Shown here: in pieces, positions 1-6,651 of the stretch
How positions within the stretch are numbered: position 1 is the first letter of the stretch
Layout: each line of letters starts with the position of its first letter
NCBI GenBank assembly: GCA_964617665.1
Contig: CAZUAH010000373.1
Location: 1 to 13,644, forward strand
DNA from: JADHUC01 sp964617665
GTDB taxonomy: Bacteria; Planctomycetota; Planctomycetia; Pirellulales; Pirellulaceae
Length of the DNA stretch: 13,644 bases
Direction: 5' to 3'
Translations under genes and position numbers: made by a program
The notes under the pieces: model-generated
Seen by the model: the letters and a program-made list of their open reading frames with translations, nothing else
The model's database searches: none
What the model was told of the DNA's origin: nothing

Positions 1-14
1 GGAGAAAACGAAAC

Positions 15-1235
15 ATGACCAAGAAGATACCCAAGGTTCGATTGGCGAAACCGAACGGGCGACCGTACCAACTGCGGTACACTTGTCCGACTGAGAAGCG
101 CGAGGTCCGAATCAGTACAGGGACGCACGACGAGGGCGAGGCTTTGCGTCTACGTGACGAACTGGTGGCAAAGCTAACATTGGGACTCCCAACCCGAACG
201 GCAGCGAGAGAGGCTGTCAGGGACGCACAGATGCCCTGGGAGGATTTCAGGGAAGAGTACACCCGGCTGAAGGTTGCCACGTTCCGAAGCGAGAACGCGA
301 TGGACGCGGCCGAGATCCGCTTGGACGTGTGCGAGGGAATCGTCAAGCCGCGAACGCTGCAAGATATGGTCAAGCCGGAAACGCTGTCACATCTACAAGC
401 GGAATTGCTTGTCGGCACGAACAGCAAGAGAGGGCCACGATCAGCGGCAACCGTAGAGAGCTACATGCGCACGCTACGCGCGGCGTTGAACTGGGCCCAC
501 AAGCCGATGGGCTGGCTTCCTAAGCCATGCGACTTTGAATTGATCGAAGTGGACGGCAACGAAACGCTGAAGGGCAGGCCGCTAACAACCGAGGAATTCG
601 AGCGGATGCTGGCCGCATGTGATGTTGTTTGCCAACCGGACCCGGATAGTTGGCGTTTCCTGCTTCGCGGGCTATGGGAAAGTGGCTTGCGGCTTGGCGA
701 GGCAATGAACGTCAGTTGGGATGACGAGGCGTTTATTGTCCCGCTACGAACGCGGAAACGGGGCTACCTGCTTCGCATCCCCGCACACCTACAGAAGAAC
801 CGCAAGACGCAGGAGATCCCCACTACACCGCAGTTCGGGGCGTTTGTGGACGAGATACCCGAAGAACAACGAACGGGCTGGATATTCAATCCGACGAAGC
901 GGGGAAGCCACAAGGGACGCTACACCGTCCACCGGGTTGGGCAGATTATCACCGAGGTTGGCAAAGCCGCGAACGTGGTGGTGAGCGAACGGGGGAAGCC
1001 GGCCAGCGCTCACGATTTGCGACGGAGCTTTGGGCAACGCATGGCGGATGCTGGACTGCCACCGAGAGACCTGCAGGCCATTATGCGGCATGCGTCAATC
1101 ACAACCACCGAGCGGTACTATCTGCGACATCGGGCTGTGGATCAGGCCGAACGGATTGCCAAGTACCTAGGTACACCCGACCCGCAAGAAACGAAAAAGG
1201 ACTCGCAGAAATCGCCGCAAGTCCTTTCTGAATAG
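15..1235 (+). CDS. Tyrosine recombinase (phage-type integrase) of a tRNA-Asp-integrated element
   Basis: Site-specific recombinase that would integrate and excise a mobile element through a covalent 3'-phosphotyrosyl intermediate. The 406-residue protein has the full catalytic set in the expected order: R226 in SGLRLGE, the beta-hairpin lysine region near KNRKTQEIP, H333-x-x-R336 in SAHDLRRSF, H359 in IMRHAS, and Y368 nine residues later in ERYY. The N-terminal third resembles an arm-binding part followed by a SAM-like core-binding domain (about residues 75-185). The ATG at 15 is preceded by GGAGA at 1-5, about 9 bases away. The gene ends 13 bases before the 3' end of a convergent tRNA-Asp gene, the usual position of an integrase at the edge of an island, so the rest of the element should lie left of the window. 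The Lys/Ser-rich last 20 residues overlap a hairpin that probably terminates tRNA transcription. The family is certain; the kind of element (prophage, ICE or island) cannot be seen. Confidence 0.94.
   Translation: MTKKIPKVRLAKPNGRPYQLRYTCPTEKREVRISTGTHDEGEALRLRDELVAKLTLGLPTRTAAREAVRDAQMPWEDFREEYTRLKVATFRSENAMDAAEIRLDVCEGIVKPRTLQDMVKPETLSHLQAELLVGTNSKRGPRSAATVESYMRTLRAALNWAHKPMGWLPKPCDFELIEVDGNETLKGRPLTTEEFERMLAACDVVCQPDPDSWRFLLRGLWESGLRLGEAMNVSWDDEAFIVPLRTRKRGYLLRIPAHLQKNRKTQEIPTTPQFGAFVDEIPEEQRTGWIFNPTKRGSHKGRYTVHRVGQIITEVGKAANVVVSERGKPASAHDLRRSFGQRMADAGLPPRDLQAIMRHASITTTERYYLRHRAVDQAERIAKYLGTPDPQETKKDSQKSPQVLSE
1194..1227 (-). terminator. Probable rho-independent terminator of tRNA-Asp, inside the integrase gene
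   Basis: AAAGGACTCGC (1196-1206) and GCAAGTCCTTT (1217-1227) form an 11-bp stem with one G-T wobble and a 10-base loop. Read on the minus strand the stem runs into five T residues (CCTTTTTCG). On the plus strand no T-run follows, so the signal faces transcription coming from the tRNA gene and not the integrase. It lies entirely within integrase codons. Termination is inferred from structure only. Confidence 0.55.
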
Positions 1236-1270
1236 TAGCTTTCGCAAGCGAGGCCGACGGGACTCGAACC
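1236..1270. other. Probable attachment-site junction (att) at the 3' end of tRNA-Asp
   Basis: The integrase stop codon at 1233-1235 is 13 bases from the last tRNA base at 1249, and the tRNA 3' half (T-arm and acceptor strand) is intact. Integrases of this family commonly use the 3' part of a tRNA gene as attB and restore the gene on insertion. I infer that the crossover lies in the tRNA 3' end within this interval. The matching second copy of the repeat is not in the window and should lie to the left, so the exact core cannot be defined. Confidence 0.4.
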
Positions 1271-1322
1271 CGCAACCACTGGATCGACAGTCCAGTACTC
1301 TAACCAGTTGAGCTACGGCCCC
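1249..1322 (-). tRNA. tRNA-Asp (anticodon GTC)
   Basis: The minus strand folds into a complete 74-base cloverleaf. The acceptor stem pairs GGGGCCG with CGGCCTC (one G-T pair). The D-arm is GCTC/GAGT with GG in the loop. The anticodon stem CTGGA/TCCAG encloses CTGTCGA, giving anticodon GTC. The T-arm is GCGGG/CCCGT around TTCGAGT. The discriminator base is G, as expected of aspartate tRNAs. CCA is not encoded. The gene converges with the integrase gene and is the likely integration site of the element to its left. Confidence 0.97.
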
Positions 1323-1341
1323 AATGGATTGTGAACACAGA

Positions 1342-1369
1342 ATTATATCCCTGGCCCGATGTTCCGCAA
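1342..1369 (-). promoter_or_regulatory. Sigma70-like promoter of tRNA-Asp
   Basis: On the minus strand, TTGCGG (1369-1364) is followed after 16 bases by a perfect TATAAT (1347-1342). The first tRNA base is at 1322, leaving about a 12-base leader after the expected transcription start. Half of the -35 consensus matches and all of the -10 does. Position directly upstream of a tRNA makes the call credible. Confidence 0.62.
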
Positions 1370-1539
1370 GGCCAGACGGGGAGGCATTTTGGTGGTGCCT
1401 TCGGCGGAAAAGAGCGTGGTGTTCGTTCTACCCGGGCTTCGCCGTGAACGACGGGGTTGCTATCGACTGCGGCAAGAATCGCCATGAATGGCCGTATCGA
1501 TCTTGGCCTCGCTATTCCGCGATGAGCCAAACGCCTGGA

Positions 1540-2775
1540 CTACGCATCCGGAAGATTGGGCGTAGGGCCGACGGCGACTGTGGTGTTCGCGGTAAGAGGG
1601 TACTCTTCCAGCACTGTGGCAATATCGTCGATGGTTACCGCTTCGTAGCTGTCCATGATCTCGCGAACGGTTCGATATTCCTGCCGTTGCACCCAGTTGC
1701 TGCCTACGGAAAATAGTCGATTGGCCGGCCGTTCGCTTTGCAGGACGATGTGCGAGAGGATCTTGCTTCGTGCCTGAGCCAACTCGTCTTCGGAGACGCC
1801 GCTGGTCTCCACATCGCGTTGAATCTCGGCGATCACGGCTAGGTTGGCGGATGTGTCCTCCGGGGCGCAGCAAAGATAGGTCATGTAGATGCCGGTCCCC
1901 TGGAATTCATACGCGCCCATGGCCGCAGTCTCGGCCAAGCCTGGATCGATCAGCTCCCAGAACAAGCGGCTTCCGCTGTCGTCGCCAAGGATGGTGGCTA
2001 ACATGCGCGCGGCGTAGCGGTCGTCGTCCTCGACGGCCGGGCCGTTGGCAATTTGGACCACGTACTGCTGGACGGCCATTTCCTTCTGGACAACGTCCAA
2101 GCCGGTGTGGGCGTCTGCCCTTGGTGTTCCGCGTGGGGCGTCGAACGGCTCCCATGAGCCGCAGTAGTCGTTTGCCAGCGAGACCAAGCGGTCGAAGTCC
2201 ACATTGCCGGTCGCGACGACGGCGATGTTTCGAGGGCTGTAGCGGTGCCGGAAGTAATCTAGCATCTGCTTGGGCGAAAGTGCCCCGACACTGTTGGTCG
2301 TGCCCAACACGCTGCGACCCAGCGGATGCGATCCGAAATGGGTGGCCATGCACTTCTCGTGAGCCCCGAAGGGCGGCTGGTCTTCGTACTTGGCGATCTC
2401 TTCCAGGATGACCTTCTTCTCCATCTCGAAGTCATCCTCGCGCAACGACGGGCGCAAGATGTCGCTCAACAATTCGACCGCGCGATCCTGGTATTCGGGC
2501 AGGAACGCCGCGTAGTAGACGGTCTGTTCCTCGCTAGTGAACGCGTTTGCGTGCGAGCCGATTTCGTCCAACTCGCGGTTGACGTCTACGGCGCTGCGCG
2601 TGGGAGTGCCTTTGAATGTCATGTGTTCCAAGAAGTGGCTCACGCCATGGTTCGCATCCGACTCGTCGCGCGAACCTGTCTTGACGAAGAATCCCAACGC
2701 TGTCGAGTATGCCCGCGGATTGCACTCGGCGACGATTTCCAGTCCGTTGTCGAGGGTATGCTTACGAAACTGCAA
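1540..2775 (-). CDS. M16 family zinc metallopeptidase, catalytic subunit
   Basis: Insulinase-like (M16B) peptidase of about 411 residues, expected to degrade or process peptides in the cytoplasm; no signal peptide is seen. The inverted zinc motif is intact: H47-F-L-E50-H51 in GVSHFLEHMTFKG, with the distal glutamate ligand at about E126 in VILEEI, some 75 residues on. The second half is the usual M16 C-terminal domain, but the Arg/Tyr pair that helps bind substrate is absent: DPGLAET stands where its neighbour has EKRGLCY. That pattern fits the active half of a two-subunit M16B enzyme, the other half being the gene just upstream, which it overlaps. I chose the TTG at 2775 because GGAGA lies 7 bases upstream (spacing counted from GGAG). 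The frame is open to a TTG at 2802 and a GTG at 2799, which lack such a site. The protein ends at a TAG at 1542-1540. Family assignment is firm; substrate is unknown. Confidence 0.93.
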   Translation of the reverse strand: MQFRKHTLDNGLEIVAECNPRAYSTALGFFVKTGSRDESDANHGVSHFLEHMTFKGTPTRSAVDVNRELDEIGSHANAFTSEEQTVYYAAFLPEYQDRAVELLSDILRPSLREDDFEMEKKVILEEIAKYEDQPPFGAHEKCMATHFGSHPLGRSVLGTTNSVGALSPKQMLDYFRHRYSPRNIAVVATGNVDFDRLVSLANDYCGSWEPFDAPRGTPRADAHTGLDVVQKEMAVQQYVVQIANGPAVEDDDRYAARMLATILGDDSGSRLFWELIDPGLAETAAMGAYEFQGTGIYMTYLCCAPEDTSANLAVIAEIQRDVETSGVSEDELAQARSKILSHIVLQSERPANRLFSVGSNWVQRQEYRTVREIMDSYEAVTIDDIATVLEEYPLTANTTVAVGPTPNLPDA

Positions 2776-4027
2776 CGGGGTTCTCCAACTGATTGGCACC
2801 AAGCGTAACGACGGTGAAGTTCTGCGGCGGGTTGGACGACAAGTAGGCGTTGATACTGTTGCACGAAAGATCGTCGATGATTTGGCCTAACTCGTCCACG
2901 GTCTGGACGCGTCCCAAGTGGTACCAGTCGGCAGCAATCGCTGCGCTGCGAGCCGGGCTGGACTCCTGCTGCATAATCAAGCTGCTCTTGATTTTCGCCT
3001 TCAATCGGTCCAGTTCGTCCGACGCTATGCCGGCCGACAATCGTACAAGTTCGGCATGCAGAACGTCCAGGGTCTCTTGCGCCCGTTCGGTCGTGGTGCC
3101 GGCATAGCACAAGACGCTGCCGCGATCGCGGAGCGAATGGCACGTGGCATACACGGCATAACACAGCCCGCGTTTCTCGCGCACCTCGGTGAACAGCCGC
3201 GAGCTCATCCCGTCGCTCAAAACGCCGACCGCACCACGTGCCTGAAAGTAGTCGGGATGAGCATACGGTACCGACGCAAAAGCGAGCCCGATGTGGGTTT
3301 GGCTGGAATCATGCGGAAGGTGAGTGTGGTTCGACTGTGAAGGCTCGGCTGTCAATTCCGATACGTCTTTGGGCGACCAGTCGCCGAACAGTTTGGCGAC
3401 TTGTTCGCACAAATCGGGCCAGTCGATCTTTCCCGCCACGCTCAAGATGGCACCGTTCGGGCGATACTTGTCTTGGAAGTAACGTTGGACGTCATCCAGC
3501 GATACTTGTTGCAGCGATTCGATGCTGCCCGGCGCGGAACGACCGAAAGGGCGACCGTAGTGCAAAAGCCGCAATTGCTGGAAGACCCTTTGCGGCAAAT
3601 CGTCCTCGACGGAACGAGCCTCCTGGATGCAAACCATACGTGCGTCTTCCAGTTGGTCCGCAGGCAGATGAGGTCGTCGGGCCACATCGGCGTAGATCGC
3701 CATCGCCTCGTACAGGCTTGCGGCTGGCATCGCCCCGCCAAAACTGGAATGGGCGTTGGAAACGGAAGCCGACGTATCGGCGCCCAGTAATTCCAGGTCT
3801 GAGACAAAGCGGCGGCTGTCACGTTCGCCACAGCCACGCTGCGCCATTTCGCAGACGAAATTGGCCAATCCGAGCCGTTCTGCCGGGTCTCGATTGCAGC
3901 CAGCCGGCACCAACAGCGAAAACGCCGCAGATTCCAGCCAATCCATGGGCTCGCCCAGCAGTACCAGGCCGTTTTCGAATTTGTGGGAGAATATGGTCTC
4001 AGTCACAGACGGTTTGTGCTCCGTCAC
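2762..4027 (-). CDS. M16 peptidase homologue lacking the zinc motif, non-catalytic partner subunit
   Basis: A 421-residue M16-fold protein beginning with a GTG codon. Where active members have H-x-x-E-H, this one has N56-F-V-C-E60 within GLANFVCEMAQRG, so both zinc-binding histidines are missing and it should not be catalytic. It keeps the Arg/Tyr signature of the C-terminal domain (EKRGLCY, R286 and Y290) that is known to contact substrate in M16B heterodimers. The catalytic neighbour has the reverse pattern, so the two genes look like complementary subunits, like alpha- and beta-MPP or bacterial paired M16B proteins. It overlaps the catalytic gene by about 14 bases and starts 44 bases after the GNAT gene, so all three are probably cotranscribed. 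The start is uncertain: no good ribosome site precedes the GTG at 4027, and a second GTG is seven codons in. No signal peptide is seen. Confidence 0.92.
   Translation of the reverse strand: MTEHKPSVTETIFSHKFENGLVLLGEPMDWLESAAFSLLVPAGCNRDPAERLGLANFVCEMAQRGCGERDSRRFVSDLELLGADTSASVSNAHSSFGGAMPAASLYEAMAIYADVARRPHLPADQLEDARMVCIQEARSVEDDLPQRVFQQLRLLHYGRPFGRSAPGSIESLQQVSLDDVQRYFQDKYRPNGAILSVAGKIDWPDLCEQVAKLFGDWSPKDVSELTAEPSQSNHTHLPHDSSQTHIGLAFASVPYAHPDYFQARGAVGVLSDGMSSRLFTEVREKRGLCYAVYATCHSLRDRGSVLCYAGTTTERAQETLDVLHAELVRLSAGIASDELDRLKAKIKSSLIMQQESSPARSAAIAADWYHLGRVQTVDELGQIIDDLSCNSINAYLSSNPPQNFTVVTLGANQLENPVAVS
2782..2786 (-). promoter_or_regulatory. Ribosome binding site deciding the TTG start of the catalytic M16 gene
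   Basis: GGAGA on the minus strand (2786-2782), with GGAG 7 bases from TTG at 2775. It lies inside the last codons of the upstream M16 gene, so translation of the two subunits is probably coupled. No comparable site precedes the in-frame TTG (2802) or GTG (2799). Confidence 0.5.
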
Positions 4028-4071
4028 CTTGGTCGAACGAACGTTTAGAACGCAACAACGTACCGGTTTCG

Positions 4072-4632
4072 TCAGGCGTATGCAACCTCTGCCGTCTTAT
4101 AGACCGTTCGCACGCTGCGGAAGCCGAGACGGCGATACAAGCGTCGAGCCCCAGCATTCTTGGCTGTCACCTCCAGACTTACTCGCTTCATCCCGGCTTC
4201 GCGAAATCCCTCCAAGGACTTTCGCAGCAGCATTGTGCCCAAACCGCGGCCACGGTGCTCGGGCACAATTCCCACGTTTTGGACCGAGCCGATGTCGGCC
4301 CGAGTTCGCAACCCCTGGATCGTGCCGCAAAACTCCCAACGATGGTTGGCGGGATCGTCATGCTCCAGCAACCAAGTGGCGTGGTGCAGAAAACCTTCTT
4401 GCCGCGTTATTTGCCGCATCAGCCGGAGGCAGCCGTCCAGGTGCCCCAGGGAGGGAAACACGCTTGCGTCCAGTTCGTGGCGAAAACAGCGGTACTTCGT
4501 CTTGGCATGGGCCTTCAGCAGCGAGTCATCCCAAGCTCGGAACCGATAGCCCGTTGGCAGTTTTCGTGCCGGGAACAAGGTCCTGGTGAGGTCAAACTCC
4601 ATCCGGTAGCGTTTGAAATACGTCAAGCCCAT
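4072..4632 (-). CDS. GNAT family N-acetyltransferase
   Basis: A 186-residue acetyltransferase that would transfer acetyl from acetyl-CoA to an amine; the acceptor is unknown. The C-terminal half has the GNAT core: motif A is VQNVGIVPEHRGRGLGTMLL (residues 117-136) with the acetyl-CoA pyrophosphate-binding R127-G-R-G130-L-G132 loop, and motif B is NAGARRLYRRLGF (159-171). The N-terminal 100 residues carry no recognisable second domain. It is the first gene of a minus-strand operon with the two M16 genes; acetylation linked to peptide turnover is possible but unproven. A promoter at 4641-4669 ends 8 bases before this ATG, which would leave almost no leader. The alternative is the ATG at 4602 (Met11), which has no ribosome site either. 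I keep 4632 because I recall FKRYRME-like N-termini in planctomycete homologues, though I cannot check this here. Confidence 0.9.
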   Translation of the reverse strand: MGLTYFKRYRMEFDLTRTLFPARKLPTGYRFRAWDDSLLKAHAKTKYRCFRHELDASVFPSLGHLDGCLRLMRQITRQEGFLHHATWLLEHDDPANHRWEFCGTIQGLRTRADIGSVQNVGIVPEHRGRGLGTMLLRKSLEGFREAGMKRVSLEVTAKNAGARRLYRRLGFRSVRTVYKTAEVAYA

Positions 4633-4640
4633 GTCGATTC

Positions 4641-4669
4641 ATCGTAGGCGCGGCAGGAAAAGCCGTCAA
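4641..4669 (-). promoter_or_regulatory. Sigma70-like promoter of the GNAT-M16-M16 operon
   Basis: On the minus strand, TTGACG (4669-4664) is followed after exactly 17 bases by TACGAT (4646-4641), 9 of 12 consensus positions. The ATG at 4632 begins 8 bases after the -10 element, so transcription should start on or within about two bases of the start codon, giving a leaderless or nearly leaderless message. Confidence 0.55.
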
Positions 4670-4826
4670 CTTGCACTGGATGCGATACCCGCGGCCGTCT
4701 TGCGGAAGCCTATTGTACAGATTTGCATCTGCGCTGATATTGAACGTGGTCGTTCAGTTCTGGCACGCAGGACTTTCGCATCTGGCGTCTTGTGCAGTCC
4801 GCAAGACCCAACCAATGGAGTCGGTG

Positions 4827-5915
4827 ATGGGTGAAGAGCCAACGCCGCGATTGCCGCAAGTTGGTCGGGGCGCCGGCGTGAGCCCGCCCAACCGCTTCGA
4901 GCGAACACATCTGGAGGATGACTGGGAGCAATTGCCGGCGGACGACGATCTTATGGGACGCCGCAAGATCGCGACGGAGTTCCTGCCTGATGGCTCCAAG
5001 ACGGTCATTACCGAGAACGATAGCCCCGACATCCCGTTTCGCTACAGCATCAACCCGTATCGTGGCTGCGAGCACGGATGTGCCTACTGCTATGCTCGTC
5101 CGTATCACGAAATGCTCGGCATGAATGCCGGGTTGGACTCTGAGAGCAAGATTGTGGTCAAGTTCGACGCGGCAGCGCTTCTACGCGAGGAACTGTGCCA
5201 TCCCGGCTGGAAGGGCGATGCGATTGCGCTATCCGGTGTGACGGACTGCTACCAACCAGCAGAACGCAAGTTTTGTATTACGCGGGGCCTCCTGGAAGTG
5301 ATGCTGGAAGCCCAACAGGCTACGACCATCACCACGAAGAACGCTCTGATTCTTCGCGATTTGGACCTGCTGGCACCCATGGCGACGATGGGGTTGGTGT
5401 CCGTCAACATCAGTATTGCCACACTGGATTCCGAGTTGGCGCGCGAACTGGAACCGCGTACTTCGACACCACTGGCTCGGCTGCGAGCTGTGCGCGAATT
5501 GTCCGAGGCGGGAGTACCAATCTGTGTCCTTATCGCGCCGATCATTCCCGGTTTGACCGATCACCAGATTGCGAACGTCCTGCAGGCGGCCGCCGCTGCG
5601 GGAGCGGTCTCTGCCGGTTGTGAACTGTTGCGGCTTCCTTTGAGTGTCGCGCCGATATTCCTGGATTGGCTCGACACGCACCGCCCCCTGGGCCGGACGA
5701 AGGTCGAGGAGTTAATACGAGCGACTCGGGACGGACGCTTGAACGATTCCAAGTTTGGCGAGCGGCTGGTTGGGAGCGGGACTTACGCAGAGAGCATCAG
5801 CAGTTCGTTTGCCGCTTTCTCTCGCAAGTGCGGCTTGGACAGCCCGGTTCCCGAGTTGGACACGTCACGATTCCGACCACCGCGCAGCAAAAACGGCCAG
5901 ATGCGACTGTTCTGA
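4827..5915 (+). CDS. PA0069-type radical SAM protein
   Basis: Radical SAM enzyme of the PA0069/Rv2578c-like group, distantly related to spore photoproduct lyase-type proteins; its reaction is not established. The CX3CX2C cluster motif is at C81, C85 and C88 (GCEHGCAYCYAR), preceded by the family's RYSINPYRGC. Further conserved pieces are ALSGVTDCYQPAE, the TTKNALILRDLDLL strand and VSVNISIATLD. I chose the ATG at 4827 because GGAG lies 6 bases upstream and the protein then starts just before the family's QVGRGAGVSPPNRFER segment. An ATG four codons earlier (4815) is possible. The frame is open further upstream from a TTG at 4671, but that stretch does not look like coding sequence. The length, 362 residues, is normal. 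The last residues are GQMRLF, fitting the QxxLF clamp-binding consensus. The final codons form the left arm of a terminator. Confidence 0.92.
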   Translation: MGEEPTPRLPQVGRGAGVSPPNRFERTHLEDDWEQLPADDDLMGRRKIATEFLPDGSKTVITENDSPDIPFRYSINPYRGCEHGCAYCYARPYHEMLGMNAGLDSESKIVVKFDAAALLREELCHPGWKGDAIALSGVTDCYQPAERKFCITRGLLEVMLEAQQATTITTKNALILRDLDLLAPMATMGLVSVNISIATLDSELARELEPRTSTPLARLRAVRELSEAGVPICVLIAPIIPGLTDHQIANVLQAAAAAGAVSAGCELLRLPLSVAPIFLDWLDTHRPLGRTKVEELIRATRDGRLNDSKFGERLVGSGTYAESISSSFAAFSRKCGLDSPVPELDTSRFRPPRSKNGQMRLF

Positions 5916-5929
5916 AGCATCTGGCCGTT
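5887..5929. terminator. Bidirectional terminator with a stop codon in its loop
   Basis: AACGGCCAGATGC (5892-5904) and GCATCTGGCCGTT (5917-5929) form a perfect 13-bp stem with a 12-base loop that contains the radical SAM stop codon TGA (5913-5915). On the minus strand the stem runs straight into TTTTT, a good terminator for the secreted-protein genes at 6008-7107. On the plus strand it is followed by the weaker GTTTC. It probably serves both convergent transcripts, more strongly the minus one. Confidence 0.72.
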
Positions 5930-6007
5930 GTTTCTGGGTCTTGACGCGGTTGTGGTTTTCACTCCGCGATGGGCGCTGTCAGTTGGACTTGCGCCAAAGT
6001 CTGCGTG

Positions 6008-6595
6008 TTACCAAGGCCCCCGGATGTAATACACGCCGAACTGGTCGGTGTGGCTTGGCCATCGGGGCGTAGGTAACAGTGGTTGCGTTGTTGCCGCTGT
6101 GCCATCGCCGGCAACGGGACCGGGATAGGGACGCTCGTACTGATGGTACAGTGGATGCATCGTCGACTGAGCGACGCCCCAGCCCCAACGCGTGTGCATT
6201 CGGACGGTCGGCGACACCATAAGCGCCACGGGCTGGCCCCAAGCCGTGTGATAGTAGCCAGCGTGCCACGAGCGGACAGATGCTCGCTGGGCAGCAATCC
6301 AGTCGGCGCGAGCGTATGGATCAACAAGCGGCTGACCGCTGTGCGCAGTTTGTTGGACGTTTCGTATGCCGTGCCTTATGGCACGCCGGACGGGGCCACC
6401 GCCGCAGGTACAGTTGCCAACGGTACCGCTGCAACCGTAACACCCGCCGGTACTCGGCGAACACGTTCCGCCGGCGTTCCGCTTCTTGGGCTGCGTACCA
6501 GAAGCACTGATTCCGTCAGCAAATGCGCCTTGCGCGAAGACACCGACCGCAGCCAGCAAGGCGAAGTGAAATATCAGTTGGCTGGTTCGTTTCAT
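6008..6595 (-). CDS. Small exported Cys- and Tyr/Trp-containing protein, function unknown
   Basis: I do not recognise this 195-residue protein. It starts with a clear Sec signal peptide: basic MKRTS, a hydrophobic stretch to about residue 22, and a likely cut at AFA-DG (26/27). The mature part begins with a Gly/Ser/Cys-rich segment holding five cysteines (C45, C52, C55, C62, C64), then a basic helix-like piece RRAIRHGIRN, then a Tyr/Trp/His/Pro-rich tail ending in YYIRGPW. No transmembrane segment or enzyme motif is seen, so it is probably an extracytoplasmic structural or envelope protein. The ATG at 6595 has AGGA about 8 bases upstream; the frame stays open to 7039 but loses coding character there. 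It follows another small exported protein gene by 56 bases and is probably cotranscribed with it. A terminator for the unit lies at 5887-5929. Confidence 0.78.
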   Translation of the reverse strand: MKRTSQLIFHFALLAAVGVFAQGAFADGISASGTQPKKRNAGGTCSPSTGGCYGCSGTVGNCTCGGGPVRRAIRHGIRNVQQTAHSGQPLVDPYARADWIAAQRASVRSWHAGYYHTAWGQPVALMVSPTVRMHTRWGWGVAQSTMHPLYHQYERPYPGPVAGDGTAATTQPLLPTPRWPSHTDQFGVYYIRGPW

Positions 6596-6651
6596 TGGTG
6601 GGTTCCTGGATATCTGGTGGGATGTTCTTAGCGGCTTCTGGGCGGCAAACT

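Noticed and set aside
1163..1174. A perfect 12-base palindrome, GTACCTAGGTAC, inside the integrase gene
   Set aside because: A single copy within coding sequence with no second site nearby; it could be chance or a restriction-type palindrome and no role can be supported.
1324..1716. Plus-strand open frame between tRNA-Asp and the M16 gene
   Set aside because: It overlaps the end of the catalytic M16 gene antisense, begins within the tRNA promoter region and has no ribosome site or domain.
3238..4647. A 469-codon open frame on the plus strand across the M16 and GNAT genes
   Set aside because: It lies antisense to two well-recognised genes, has Arg/Pro/Ser-rich composition typical of a GC-rich shadow frame, and shows no family motif.
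4718..4731. Inverted repeat CAGAT-TTGC-ATCTG between the GNAT and radical SAM genes
   Set aside because: Only 5 bp of stem, no repeat elsewhere in the window and no clear promoter overlap; too weak to call an operator.
4671..4826. N-terminal extension of the radical SAM protein from a TTG at 4671
   Set aside because: The extension lacks family resemblance and the ATG at 4827 has GGAG 6 bases upstream.
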